Shown: piece after piece, positions 7,514 to 16,285 of the stretch | How positions within the stretch are numbered: position 1 is the first letter of the stretch | How the letters are laid out: each line of letters starts with the position of its first letter | Position numbers and translations under genes: made by a program | The notes under the pieces: model-generated | Told to the model about the DNA's origin: nothing | The model's input: the letters and a program-made list of their open reading frames with translations, nothing else | The model's database searches: none | Origin: Byssochlamys sp. IMV 00236 | Taxonomy: Eukaryota > Ascomycota > Eurotiomycetes > Eurotiales > Thermoascaceae | Direction of reading: 5' to 3' | Assembly: GCA_001931875.2 (NCBI GenBank) | Contig: MSJH02000064.1 | Location: 1 to 21,045, forward strand | DNA: 21,045 bases

Positions 7514-9227
7514 TTAATAAAAACTATCATAATACTTGTATTGGCCATTGTCATCGTCGTCATAGCCTCTTTTGTATTCGTCATAATCATAGTCATAGTC
7601 GTAGTCGAAGTTGCTATCGTTACTACCATCATTGTAACCATCATCATAACCATAGTCATAGCGATCATCGTAACTGTAGCCGTAGTCATAGTCATCGTCG
7701 TAGCTATCACCGTAGTTACTGTTGTCATCATTATAGTCATCGTCTTTATATGTAATGTTGCCATCATTATCACTATCATCGTAGTAGTTGCTGCTATCGT
7801 TGCTATTGTCATTATAACCATCATTATAGTAGTTTTTACTATCGTTGTTATTGTCATCATGGCCATCATCGTAGTAGCTGTTACTGTCATCGTAGCTACC
7901 GTTGTAGTAGTTGTCACTGTTGTTGATATTGTCATCATAGGCACCATCGTTATTATTGTCATTATAGCCACCATTTTCGCCATCATCATAGTAGTTGTTG
8001 CTATCCTTGTTTTCATCATCATAGCCACCATCGTAATAATTGCCACTATCGCCGTTATTGTCATTATAACCATCATCGTAGTAGTTGCTACTATCGTTGT
8101 TATCATCGTAGCTACCATCGTAGTAGTTGCTATTATCAATGCTATTGTCATTATAGCCATCATTATCACTATCATCGTAGTAGTTGTTGCTATCGTTGTT
8201 ATTGTCATAATGGCCATCATCATAGTAGTTGTTGCTATCGTTGATATTATCATTATAACCATCATTATCACCATCATCATAGTAGTAGTTGCTATTGTTG
8301 CTATTGCTATCATAACCATCATCGTAGTAGCTGTCGCCATCCTCATTACCACCGTTGTTGCCATAATTAATACCATAGTTTTCATCATAGTCATTATCAT
8401 TATAGCCATCATAATAATCATCATTATCAGCACCATCATAATCACCATTATCATCACTATATTCGTTTTCATTATATGTATCATTTTCAATACCATCACC
8501 AATGTCATCATTAGCAACTTCTTCATCACTATCATTAGCAATCTTTTCATCATTATCAGCAATCTTTTCATCACTGTCATCAACAGCCTCTTCAGCATTA
8601 TCAGCAACTTCTTTATCATTATCAGCAGTCTCTTCAGCATTATCAACAACCTCTTTATCATTATCAGCAACTTCTTTATCATCATCGGGAGCCTTCTCAT
8701 TATTGCTATCAACATCTTTATCAGCAACTTCTTCATCGCCATTTTCTTCTTCTTGATGTTGTCCCTGAGGAGATTCCTTGACTGGATCCTTATTGATATT
8801 GTCTTGTCCCTTTTCTGTCTGTCCTTTACCCTTATCATCATCTCCTTTCTTTGTTTTTTCAAGCTCTAATCGCTCTTGCCACCTTATCTTCACCGCTTCA
8901 TCTACCGCAACCTGGCGTGCTAGTTCAGCTTCCATCTCTTTTAATTTTTTCACATCAGCATTAGGGTCCAAAGCCAGTGAGTCTTGCTTAAATCCACCAC
9001 TAGGGTCATTATTAAGCAGATTTTCAGTGAGAATAGCGTCTCGCTTTGCGAAATTCCTTTCTATCCCTTTGAATTGGAACTTGGTTTGACCTTCAGATAA
9101 AGGTGCTACACAATGCGTTTGTATGCGTGCATATATAGATATATATATATATAATTCTATGTTTACCTCCAGCAACCAGAGAAGCAAAGGTAAAGACTGC
9201 AATAGACGAGAGCACAAATATTTTCAT
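7514..9227 (-). CDS. secreted Asp/Asn/Tyr-rich repeat protein (550 aa, two exons)
   Basis: Exon 1 is 9227-9167, exon 2 is 9105-7514, joined across a 61-nt intron (9166-9106, GTAAAC..TGTAG) containing an AT repeat. Exon 1 encodes MKIFVLSSIAVFTFASLVAG, a clear signal peptide with cleavage near VAG-AP. The long ORF starting at 9217 reads exon 1 and the intron in the wrong frame, so its N-terminus is not real. The mature chain has a charged, coiled-coil-like part (about 22-140, with KKLKEMEAELARQ), a 10-residue repeat zone rich in E-V-A-D-N-D-K (about 145-215), and a 300-residue Asp/Asn/Tyr/Gly zone. That last zone holds about 11 copies of S-x-N-Y-Y-D-D/G at roughly 15-residue to 30-residue spacing. 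Several DxDxDG motifs (DSDNDG, DGDNDG) resemble calcium-binding loops and N-D-S/N-N-S sequons recur. No Cys was seen in the mature chain. Likely extracellular or wall-associated and calcium-binding by inference; no known family is recognised. Confidence 0.7.
7750..8410 (-). repeat. degenerate tandem repeat coding for S-x-N-Y-Y-D-D-G units
   Basis: On the plus strand the repeat reads as recurring CCATCATCGTAGTAGTTG-like text with a 45-nt or multiple-of-15 spacing. Units differ by substitutions and by whole-codon insertions, keeping the frame, which indicates selection for coding. The base composition (GAT/AAT/TAT codons) leaves several other frames open for more than 450 codons. Confidence 0.7.
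8511..8690 (-). repeat. short tandem repeat coding for E-V-A-D-N-D-K units
   Basis: About seven imperfect units of 24-30 nt, visible on the plus strand as TTATCAGCAACTTCTTTATC-like text. They code for an alternating acidic repeat between the coiled-coil-like part and the Asp/Asn/Tyr zone of the secreted protein. Confidence 0.65.
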
Positions 9228-9283
9228 GATCAACAAGGATAAAACAATAAAGAACAAATAGAATGTTATGGAATAGAATTCTT

Positions 9284-9289
9284 TTTATT
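9284..9289 (-). terminator. polyadenylation signal of TMA20
   Basis: AATAAA on the minus strand 18 nt after the TMA20 stop (9308-9310). It falls inside the 80-bp gap before the next gene on the same strand, so terminator and downstream promoter must overlap. Confidence 0.5.
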
Positions 9290-9306
9290 ACCAAATGGAA
9301 TTTTAG

Positions 9307-9312
9307 TTTATA
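9307..9312 (-). promoter_or_regulatory. TATA-like element for the secreted repeat protein
   Basis: TATAAA on the minus strand 80 nt before the ATG at 9227. It overlaps the last codons and stop of TMA20, which would make the promoter partly intragenic. Confidence 0.3.
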
Positions 9313-9839
9313 TGTGAATGGTTTCTTTCCAGAGTGGGTCAGTCAAATAATGAATATTGTCCACGCCAATTCCCTTATTCACTTTTTTACTATGTTGTTA
9401 TATAAATTGTTAGTTTATCATACATTTATATAATCATTATCAAGGGCTTACATATCCTCTGTGCTCATTTTGAGTAATCCAACAGCAAGTGCATTCTCTT
9501 TGCCTTCTGCCATAATAGCTACAACAGCTCCCACAGGTAAATTCTCATCCATACGCGCGCCCTTGGATGTCAATCCTGGACACATGATATTGGCTCCGGA
9601 TAAAACAAACTTGATAGCTCCACGATCAACCTGTAGCTTTGGAAGGATATCGGGGTCTATGATATAATTAATATATACTCTTTGTTATATTCATACAGAG
9701 CGACTTTACACTTGTGTAGTAAGGCTAGCGTTGGGAAAAAGGGACCATCAAAATGTTGAAAGAAGAGGATCTCTCCATTAACAGAAAGAAAAGATATATG
9801 ATCGTGACTAATGACAAGTAAGATAAAACTCTTTCCTTC

Positions 9840-9873
<34 letters not shown>

Positions 9874-10125
9874 GTGCGCGTGTATGTTGAGCTTATTATT
9901 ATTTACCCCTTGATCTGAACAATAGGTGTTTTCTTTGGCATAATATCATCTAGAATAGGTTCAAGCGCGGGATAGTCCTCTGCGAGCTTTGAACGAATGT
10001 TTCTTTGAACAGAAGATTTCAATTGCGACTGTCCAGCAATGTTTTCTGAAAAGTTAAATCTGACAACAATAAGTCTTTTAGTCTCTTTTCTTTTTTACTT
10101 TCTTTTTACTTTACTTTTTAAACAT
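9308..10125 (-). CDS. TMA20: Tma20/MCTS1 translation factor with PUA domain (182 aa, five exons)
   Basis: Exons (minus): 10125-10115, 10059-9907, 9807-9710, 9656-9452, 9389-9308; 549 nt, 182 aa, matching the 181-aa yeast and human proteins. Introns are 55, 99, 53 and 62 nt with GTAA donors. The N-terminus starts [15 protein letters not shown], then [26 protein letters not shown] and PTLALLHKY typical of the MCT1 N-terminal domain. The C-terminal PUA domain has [35 protein letters not shown] and [15 protein letters not shown], ending near LTDPLWKE. Family role: with its partner Tma22/DENR it binds the 40S ribosomal subunit, promoting recycling of post-termination 40S and reinitiation. Exon 1 is only 11 nt and splits Lys4, so naive gene finders will miss the start. 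Intron 2 holds a 29-nt homopolymer. It is divergent from ERV46. Confidence 0.93.
9845..9873. repeat. 29-nt poly(T) tract in TMA20 intron 2
   Basis: Uninterrupted T run on the plus strand, i.e. poly(A) on the transcribed sense strand, which explains why this intron (99 nt) is the longest of the gene. Such runs are prone to length polymorphism and sequencing error. Confidence 0.9.
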
Positions 10126-10186
10126 TTTCTAAATTGTCAAAAAATAAAGGAAACAAACACAAACTTTTTTGATTTCTTTTTCTTGC

Positions 10187-10203
10187 TGACTTTGACCAAG
10201 TCA
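10187..10203. promoter_or_regulatory. TGACTT-N5-AAGTCA dyad between TMA20 and ERV46
   Basis: Perfect 6-bp inverted arms around a 5-bp spacer (TGACC), 62 bp upstream of the TMA20 ATG. The half site TGACTT/TGACC resembles bZIP or zinc-cluster binding sites, but no factor can be named. Position in a divergent promoter supports a regulatory reading. Confidence 0.3.
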
Positions 10204-10394
10204 CAAAACCATCCTGATTCAATGGGTTCTACGAGTTTAGTGCATATAAATGCCACAATATAGAATATTTGTAGTTATTACAATGCTGAATTCGATTATT
10301 TATATTCAATTGACCTTGAAACAACTTGGGTGTATGAGTAGAATCTAGTCTTATTTTCTCTTTTTCAAGTTTCTGTTGCCAAGTCTATTTGTAT

Positions 10395-10400
10395 CACGTG
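10395..10400. promoter_or_regulatory. CACGTG E-box in the divergent promoter
   Basis: Palindromic CACGTG 65 bp upstream of the ERV46 start. This is the core site of bHLH factors (Cbf1/Pho4/SREBP-like in fungi). A 6-bp motif is weak evidence on its own. Confidence 0.3.
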
Positions 10401-10437
10401 TTTCAGCAATAAACCAAGGCTGTGCACTCTTCTTTTT

Positions 10438-10444
10438 TATAAAT
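10438..10444 (+). promoter_or_regulatory. TATA-like element close to the ERV46 ATG
   Basis: TATAAAT ending only 20 nt before the ATG at 10465. If used, the 5'UTR would be extremely short. The DPP gene at 17827 has the same arrangement. Confidence 0.4.
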
Positions 10445-10464
10445 AATCCCCCTCACTTTGTGTT

Positions 10465-11961
10465 ATGGTGTCTAGTTCATTCATCAAAAGGTTTCGAAAA
10501 TTAGACGCATATGCAAAGACACTAGACGATTTTAGAGTTCGTACGGCTACAGGCGGAACTGGTAACATATGATTAGTATGTTATTTGTTACCCTTTACTG
10601 ACAATTACTTTATAGTTACCATCATCTGTGGCATCACCATCCTATTGCTCATGTTGTTTGAAACAGCAAGATACCTAACACCTGTAATGAAACCAGAAAT
10701 CCTTGTTGATGGTGGAAAGATGGTATAATCATATACTTGTATAAACAAAACGACTAATGATTCATAAAGGAAAAACTGCCTATTAAATTTGATATCACCT
10801 TTCCTCACCTTCCTTGTTACAGTAAGGACTTTTGCATATATTATACCTTTAGAGCATAGAATCTTTAATGGAGTATTGTAGTGCTTAGTCTGGACATTAT
10901 GGACGAAAGTGGAGAACATGTTGCTGATTATGATCATGATGTTTATAAGGAAAGGTTAGATCCCGAGGGTAGGGTTATCCTAACCGAGAAATCAAATGGT
11001 AAAGAGATTCGAGTGTTTATACAGAAAGTCTAATATCAGTGTGTGTTAGATTTAAGCAACAGTGCAGCCAAAAAAGCAAGACAACATAGTCCTGAAGTGC
11101 CCGACAACTATTGTGGACCTTGTTACGGTGCCAAACCACAAGAGGAATGCTGTAACTCATGTGAAGAAGTACAACGCGCCTATGCTGATGTAGGCTGGAG
11201 CACAGACCCAGATAATTTTGAACAGGTAAACAAAAAAGGTAAAAAAAAGGAGAAAACTGTATATAGTAATGCATTTTGTTACAGTGTATTCGAGAAGGTT
11301 GGAAAGAAAAGGCACAAGCTCAAGCAAAGGAAGGCTGTCGAATGCACGGAACTATATCAGTCAACAAGATTCGTGGCAACTTCCATTTCTCTGCTGGTAA
11401 AGCCTTTAGTCAAGGCGGATCACATATTCATGACATGAGCCAATTCCTGCACAATGATCAAAACCAAAACTTTATGCATTTCATTAAACATTTACAGTTT
11501 GGTCAACACGAATATCACTCAGAAAAGCAAAAGAGAACGAAATCAAACGAATTAATTCATCCACTTGAGAATACGAAATGGGGATCTGCCAATGGTAAGT
11601 ACAATATGACGACCAGCACGCTGTATTTACTTATTTGATTGTAGCTGCAATGATGTATCAGTACTTTTTGAAGATCGTACCAACAGAATTCCACTTTTTG
11701 AACAAAAAGAGAATTAGAACATTCCAATATTCTGTTAGCAAACAGGATCATGTAGTCAATTACTTTGGGGGACTTCCTGGAGTCTTCTTCATGCTAGACC
11801 ATTCACCTATGCGAATCATCTACTCAGAAACAAAAATGTCTTTGGCAACTTACTTGACAAACATATGCGCTATCATTGGCGGTATTTTCACCGTAGCTAG
11901 CGTTATTGATGGAATTTTATATAGAGCCGAAAGGATATCAAAGCAAAGGAAGAGCATGTAA
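10465..11961 (+). CDS. ERV46: Erv46/ERGIC3 COPII vesicle cargo receptor (391 aa, seven exons)
   Basis: Exons: 10465-10561, 10616-10722, 10770-10821, 10882-10998, 11050-11225, 11285-11594, 11645-11961; 1176 nt, 391 aa (family about 380-415). Introns are 47-60 nt with GTAA or GTAT donors. The N-terminus (FIKRFRKLDAYAKTLDDFRV) is the conserved cytosolic segment; TM1 is about residues 33-52 (TIICGITILLLMLFETARYL). A large lumenal domain follows, with FPHLPCYMLSLDIMD and the cysteine signature CGPC at 146-149 then CCNSC at 158-162. TM2 is about residues 356-378 (NICAIIGGIFTVASVIDGIL), with a short basic tail ending KQRKSM. Family role: with Erv41 it cycles between ER and Golgi, returning escaped ER proteins. 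Several introns begin or end within codons, and all phases agree. The start ATG is well supported by the N-terminal match. Exon 4 in most frames is hidden from simple ORF calling. Confidence 0.93.
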
Positions 11962-12829
11962 ATAAATTTACCAAAGTGTGACAATGGTCAAATTATGCGC
12001 GATTCTACCCGTAGTTTTCGGAAGCTAGAAAATAAAGAGGTTAGAATCCTTTTTGATCCGAGAAAAAAGGAGGTGGAGAAAGGAAAGAGAGAGAGGTTTA
12101 TACTCTCTATTGAATGAGTATAGTAACAAACCTTTTTCATCATGTTTTCTCACTGTATTTCATCAAGAGTTGATGTTGATCTTTGTGGGGTAATTGAATG
12201 TCAGAACTGTGCAGCTGAAAGAATATAATTCGAGCCTTGTATGAATTGAACAGCTTGCATGATTTGAACACCGGTCATTAAGCGTAAATGGGATACCGAG
12301 TCTGGTTTCATTAAGCTCTGAATTAAATGAATATGAATAAAAGCCAATCCATACATTAGTTCGTTGTAGCAACTGTTTACAGTTATAAAATATCTTACAA
12401 ACATGGACATTTACTCTTCACTTAATGGGAGACAATACCTTTTGATGGTTATGGTACCCTTGTGCTCTCCCACAACAAGCAGTATCATCAATGACGTATT
12501 GAATACTTTATGAACTTAAAATTTTGATCTCGGCAAGTTTGTCTAAAAGCTCTCTCCAACATTGCTGGAATCAAGGTTATATTTTTAGAATACGCGTCTT
12601 TCATCCTTTCCAAAAAGAAGAGGAGCCGATATTACCCATTACTTGAAGAGGAACGCAGTGACAGTTTTATTATGTGTCCCTTTTCATCAGGCAGCCTTTG
12701 AATGACCGAATAGTCTCCTCCGGACCGGATGAGACGAAAAGGGAACACACCATCGGAGAAACACGCCTGAAGCGCTTTGTGTCATGTGAAAGTTCCCTTC
12801 ATATATCATCATCATCGACACACAGAAAC
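11962..12829. other. ERV46-enolase intergenic region
   Basis: AATAAA at 12031-12036 (and another overlapping the ERV46 stop) likely ends ERV46. A minus-strand frame at 12201-12410 reads protein-like text (with RLMTGVQIMQAVQFIQGSNY), but I recognise no family and no gene structure; it may be another relic. The enolase upstream region begins around 12660 and has GC-richer blocks near 12716-12780. Confidence 0.3.
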
Positions 12830-12837
12830 TATTTAAA
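12830..12837 (+). promoter_or_regulatory. TATA-like element of the enolase gene
   Basis: TATTTAAA 64 nt before the ATG, followed by a strong CT-rich leader (12846-12895), the usual architecture of highly expressed fungal glycolytic genes. Confidence 0.5.
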
Positions 12838-12901
12838 TTCTACAGTTATTTTTCTTTTCTTCTTCTTTTCTTTACAAACATTTTTTTTCTCGAATTTAAG
12901 C

Positions 12902-14343
12902 ATGTCTGTTACCAAAGTTCACGCTCGTCAAATCTTTGATTCCCGCGGTAACCCTACTGTTGAAGTTGAAGTCACTACTGCAAAGGGAACTTTCCGTGCT
13001 GACGTTCCTTCTGGTGCCTCTACTGGTATCCATGAAGCACTTGAACTTCGTGATAAGGTGAAGACTGAATATTGTGGAAAAGGTAAATCAATAAACACGC
13101 GTATAACAAACGCCCCGCACAGTACGCGGTGTATATTAACATGATACATAGGTGTTTTGAAGGCTGTTGAAAACGTCAACAAGACTATTGGCCCTGCTCT
13201 TGTCGAGTCTGGATTGAGTGTTGTCGATCAAAAGGCTATTGATCAATTCCTTCTTGATTTAGATGGTACACCAAACAAGAGCAAGCTCGGTGCTAATGCC
13301 ATTTTGGGCGTCTCCCTTGCTGTTGCCAAAGCCGGTGCTGCTGAAAAGGAAGTACCCTTGTATGTTCATTTTGCTGACTTGGCTGGTTCCAAGAAGCCAT
13401 TTGTCTTACCTGTTCCTTCATTCAATGTCATCAACGGTGGTTCCCACGCTGGCAACAAATTGGCTATGCAGGAATTCATGATCATGCCCACCGGTGCTTC
13501 CTCATTTGCTGAAGCCATGAAGATTGGTACCGAAGTCTATCATACATTAAAGAGCGTTATCAAGGAAAAGTATGGTCAAGATGCTACCAATGTTGGTGAT
13601 GAAGGTGGATTTGCTCCCAACATTCAAGATAATGCTGAAGGTCTCGAATTGTTGGTAACTGCCATCGAAAAGGCCGGTTATACAGGCAAGGTCAAGATCG
13701 CCATGGACTGTGCTGCCAGTGAGTTCTATGTTGATGGCAAATACGATTTGGACTTCAAGAACCCCAACTCTAACCCTGACGATCGTATCACTGGTCAACA
13801 ACTTTCTGAGCTTTACAAGTCCTTTGCTGAAAAATACCCAAGTAAGTTTTAAGTCAAAAAAAAGGATGAATGTTGATATTTAATATTTTCTCCCTCTTGA
13901 TAGTCGTTTCTATTGAAGATGCTTTCGAACAAGATGACTGGGAAAACTGGACTCACCTTTTGGAAACCTCAGACTTCCAACTGGTTGGTGATGATTTGAC
14001 TGTTACAAACCCTAAGCGTATTGCTACTGCTATTGAAAAGAAGGCCTGTAATGCTCTTTTGTTGAAGGTAAATCAAATCGGTACAGTGACTGAATCTATC
14101 CAAGCCGCCTTGGACTCACAAAAGGCTGGTTGGGGTGTCATGGTTTCCCACCGTTCTGGTGAGACTGAAGATACCACAATTGCTGATCTTGTTGTTGGTC
14201 TTCGTACCGGTCAAATCAAGACTGGTGCTCCTTGTAGAAGTGAGCGTTTGGCTAAGCTTAACCAATTGCTTCGTATTGAAGAACAATTGGGTTCCAATGC
14301 TATCTATGCTGGCGAGAACTTCCGTAAGGCTCACGAATTGTAA
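12902..14343 (+). CDS. ENO: enolase (2-phosphoglycerate dehydratase, 436 aa, three exons)
   Basis: Exons 12902-13082, 13152-13841, 13904-14343 (1311 nt, 436 aa, equal to yeast enolase). Introns are 69 and 62 nt with GTAA donors. It converts 2-phosphoglycerate to phosphoenolpyruvate in cytosolic glycolysis, as a Mg-dependent homodimer. Key residues fall at exact yeast numbers: His159, Glu168 (AMQEFMI), Glu211 (GDEGG), metal ligands Asp246 (AMDCAAS), Glu295 (SIEDAF) and Asp320 (VGDDL), catalytic Lys345 ([10 protein letters not shown]), His373 ([10 protein letters not shown]). The N-terminal SGASTG active-site loop is present. The ATG is fixed by the canonical [16 protein letters not shown] start. 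Codon use is strongly biased to C/T-ending codons compared with neighbours, consistent with high expression. No anomalies. Confidence 0.97.
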
Positions 14344-14417
14344 TTATTTATGATATCCTCTTTCTCCACCCTTCTTGCATGTAGCAGTGAAAAGTGATTA
14401 TTCTTACTTTTGTCATA

Positions 14418-14423
14418 AATAAA
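14418..14423 (+). terminator. polyadenylation signal of enolase
   Basis: AATAAA about 75 nt after the stop, within a CATAAATAAATA cluster; a second AATAAA follows near 14432. Confidence 0.5.
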
Positions 14424-14439
14424 TACCAAAGAAATAAAC

Positions 14440-16285
14440 ACATTCTATTTGAATAATTCCAAAAATAGACTTGCTTGGGATGACTTTTCTGTTAGAGCAT
14501 AGACTTTGTTTATTGAATATTTTAACATTCATATAATTTAATGACAGTGTAACACTATGATAATTATATCTGCCCTTTTCTGAGCGGATACATATACGAC
14601 GATATATATAAGTACACTGGACGAATGTCATTTGCTATGTCGCCCATATCAAATAATTTATTGCACCTAAACACCCGGTCCTCCTGCTTAGTACTTTTAT
14701 TACTGCTCTGCATCATCTGCTTACTTACACATGAGGAACTGTCTCTGGGCTATGCAGTCCAGATAATGCTGACAACATTGAGTGAGCGTAAGAAGTCCTC
14801 TAGTGTCGCTCTGATACCAGAAATACATCACTTTTTGATAGTGATAATGCCCTACCTTTACCGTTAATGATCATCAATCGTACAATCGCAAACTATTTTA
14901 CACTTTTTGTTGCATACACCAGGTTAGTTCCTGTTTTGTAGCCTCTGGTAATGAACATGGACTTTTCCAAATATACGCATGAAGCTTCATATTCTTGGCT
15001 AGATTCTGCTGTATAAATCTCACGTAGAGTAGTGATTTCCCAATAGATGTGTTATCGCTGTAATCTTTTCAAATCAGTACTGACATGAGAATAGTGTAGA
15101 CCGCTTTCCTTAATGGGTGGATGCGTTACAACAGTTTCTCCATCTTGACAAGAAGGAATTATGATGTTTGCCTTTTTTACGTTGAAGCTAAATCCTCAAA
15201 GAAGTCTTTGGACAAATTATAAAACAGTGAAGAGTTAATCTTTAATAATTACAAGATTGAAAGAAGAATTGCTGTTTATGAAAAAGTCCTGGATTAACGT
15301 TGTCTGACAACAAACCACCAAGATTCGTTGGCATTACATTTAATAATTTGGCAAAAGCAATTTTTTATTTCTTCTAATAATAAAAAGAAAGCATATTGCT
15401 TTAGAGAAGAAAAATAAGAACCCCTGCTCCCCCTCCGAAGTGGGAAAGACCAGTTATCCAGTACTTCAATATCCAAGATGCTCTAGGAGCATCTCCTCAA
15501 TCTCGAAATGGGCAAACTATAGAGTTCGAATGTGAAGAGAAAAAAAAAAGGATGGAATGAAAGCCTTCTTTTATAGTTTTTGGTTTGTTTACATTGTGAC
15601 TTTGAAAAGCGTTCCTGAGTTGAAAATTTATGGACTGCATGAATTATTTTAAGGAGGTCATATTAAGGAAAACGCCATTCTTCACTCCTCATTGGTTGAC
15701 TTTGTAGTAGGCCCGAGTTAAAACTAAGGGAAATATATATATATATATATATCGATAAGACTATTGAATTTCTTTATTGGTGAGGATCCCACTAAAATAA
15801 AGTAAGGCTTGACGTGCTTGATATCAATCATTACAATACTCTATACAGTAGAGCATACATTTTACTTTACATTCTCCTATCGCATCTGATGAGAATAGAA
15901 GTGCTGACAACATTGACAAATAATCATGCTGACGACACTAATGCAAATAGCAGCCATAGATTCTCTCCCTATAAAATGCACATGCGTCTTATTTTAATAT
16001 TACTCCTTACTTCTTTTCAGCAAAGAATCTAATTCGCAAGTTGTTGACTTAATAGCGTTTTTAAAGCTAAACCAGCTGAATGCAACAAACATGGCATATG
16101 TGGCTAGATGATTTCATGAATAAGCGGCCCATGGTGCACAGATAAGGAAGTAGCTATCAGACTGTCGTGTTTTGTAGGTTATCCTGTTATTATAATTCTT
16201 TATTAATAATTTTACTAATTTGATCAATAGGTCCTTGTCATTCATATTTTTATTTTCTGCCTCCCAACAAAGTCTATTGTCTAAG
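14440..16285. other. gene-poor region without a recognised gene
   Basis: About 1.8 kb with only short frames (for example 14625-14867 plus, hydrophobic, and 15294-15476 minus). None has a domain, convincing start or splice structure. It also holds an AT dinucleotide repeat and A-rich tracts. The 3' part is the upstream region of the pseudogene at 16286. Confidence 0.35.
15733..15752. repeat. (AT)10 microsatellite
   Basis: Ten perfect AT units in intergenic DNA. Confidence 0.95.

Noticed and set aside
7492..8862. Minus-strand 456-codon Met/Ile/Thr-rich ORF
   Set aside because: Same repeat read in another phase; lacks the signal peptide and the non-repeat N-terminal part.
7502..8869. Plus-strand 455-codon Ile/Val-rich ORF
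   Set aside because: It is the antisense reading of the Asp/Tyr repeat gene; extreme hydrophobic monotony, no start context and no domain.
8502..9089. Plus-strand Ser/Leu-rich ORFs (8502-8756, 8778-9089)
   Set aside because: Antisense shadows of exon 2 of the secreted repeat protein.
9461..9667. Plus-strand 68-codon ORF
   Set aside because: Antisense of the TMA20 PUA-domain exon.
14768..15916. 15-bp shared word TGCTGACAACATTGA at about 14768 and 15902
   Set aside because: No similarity extends beyond it; a match of this size is not surprising by chance in 21 kb.
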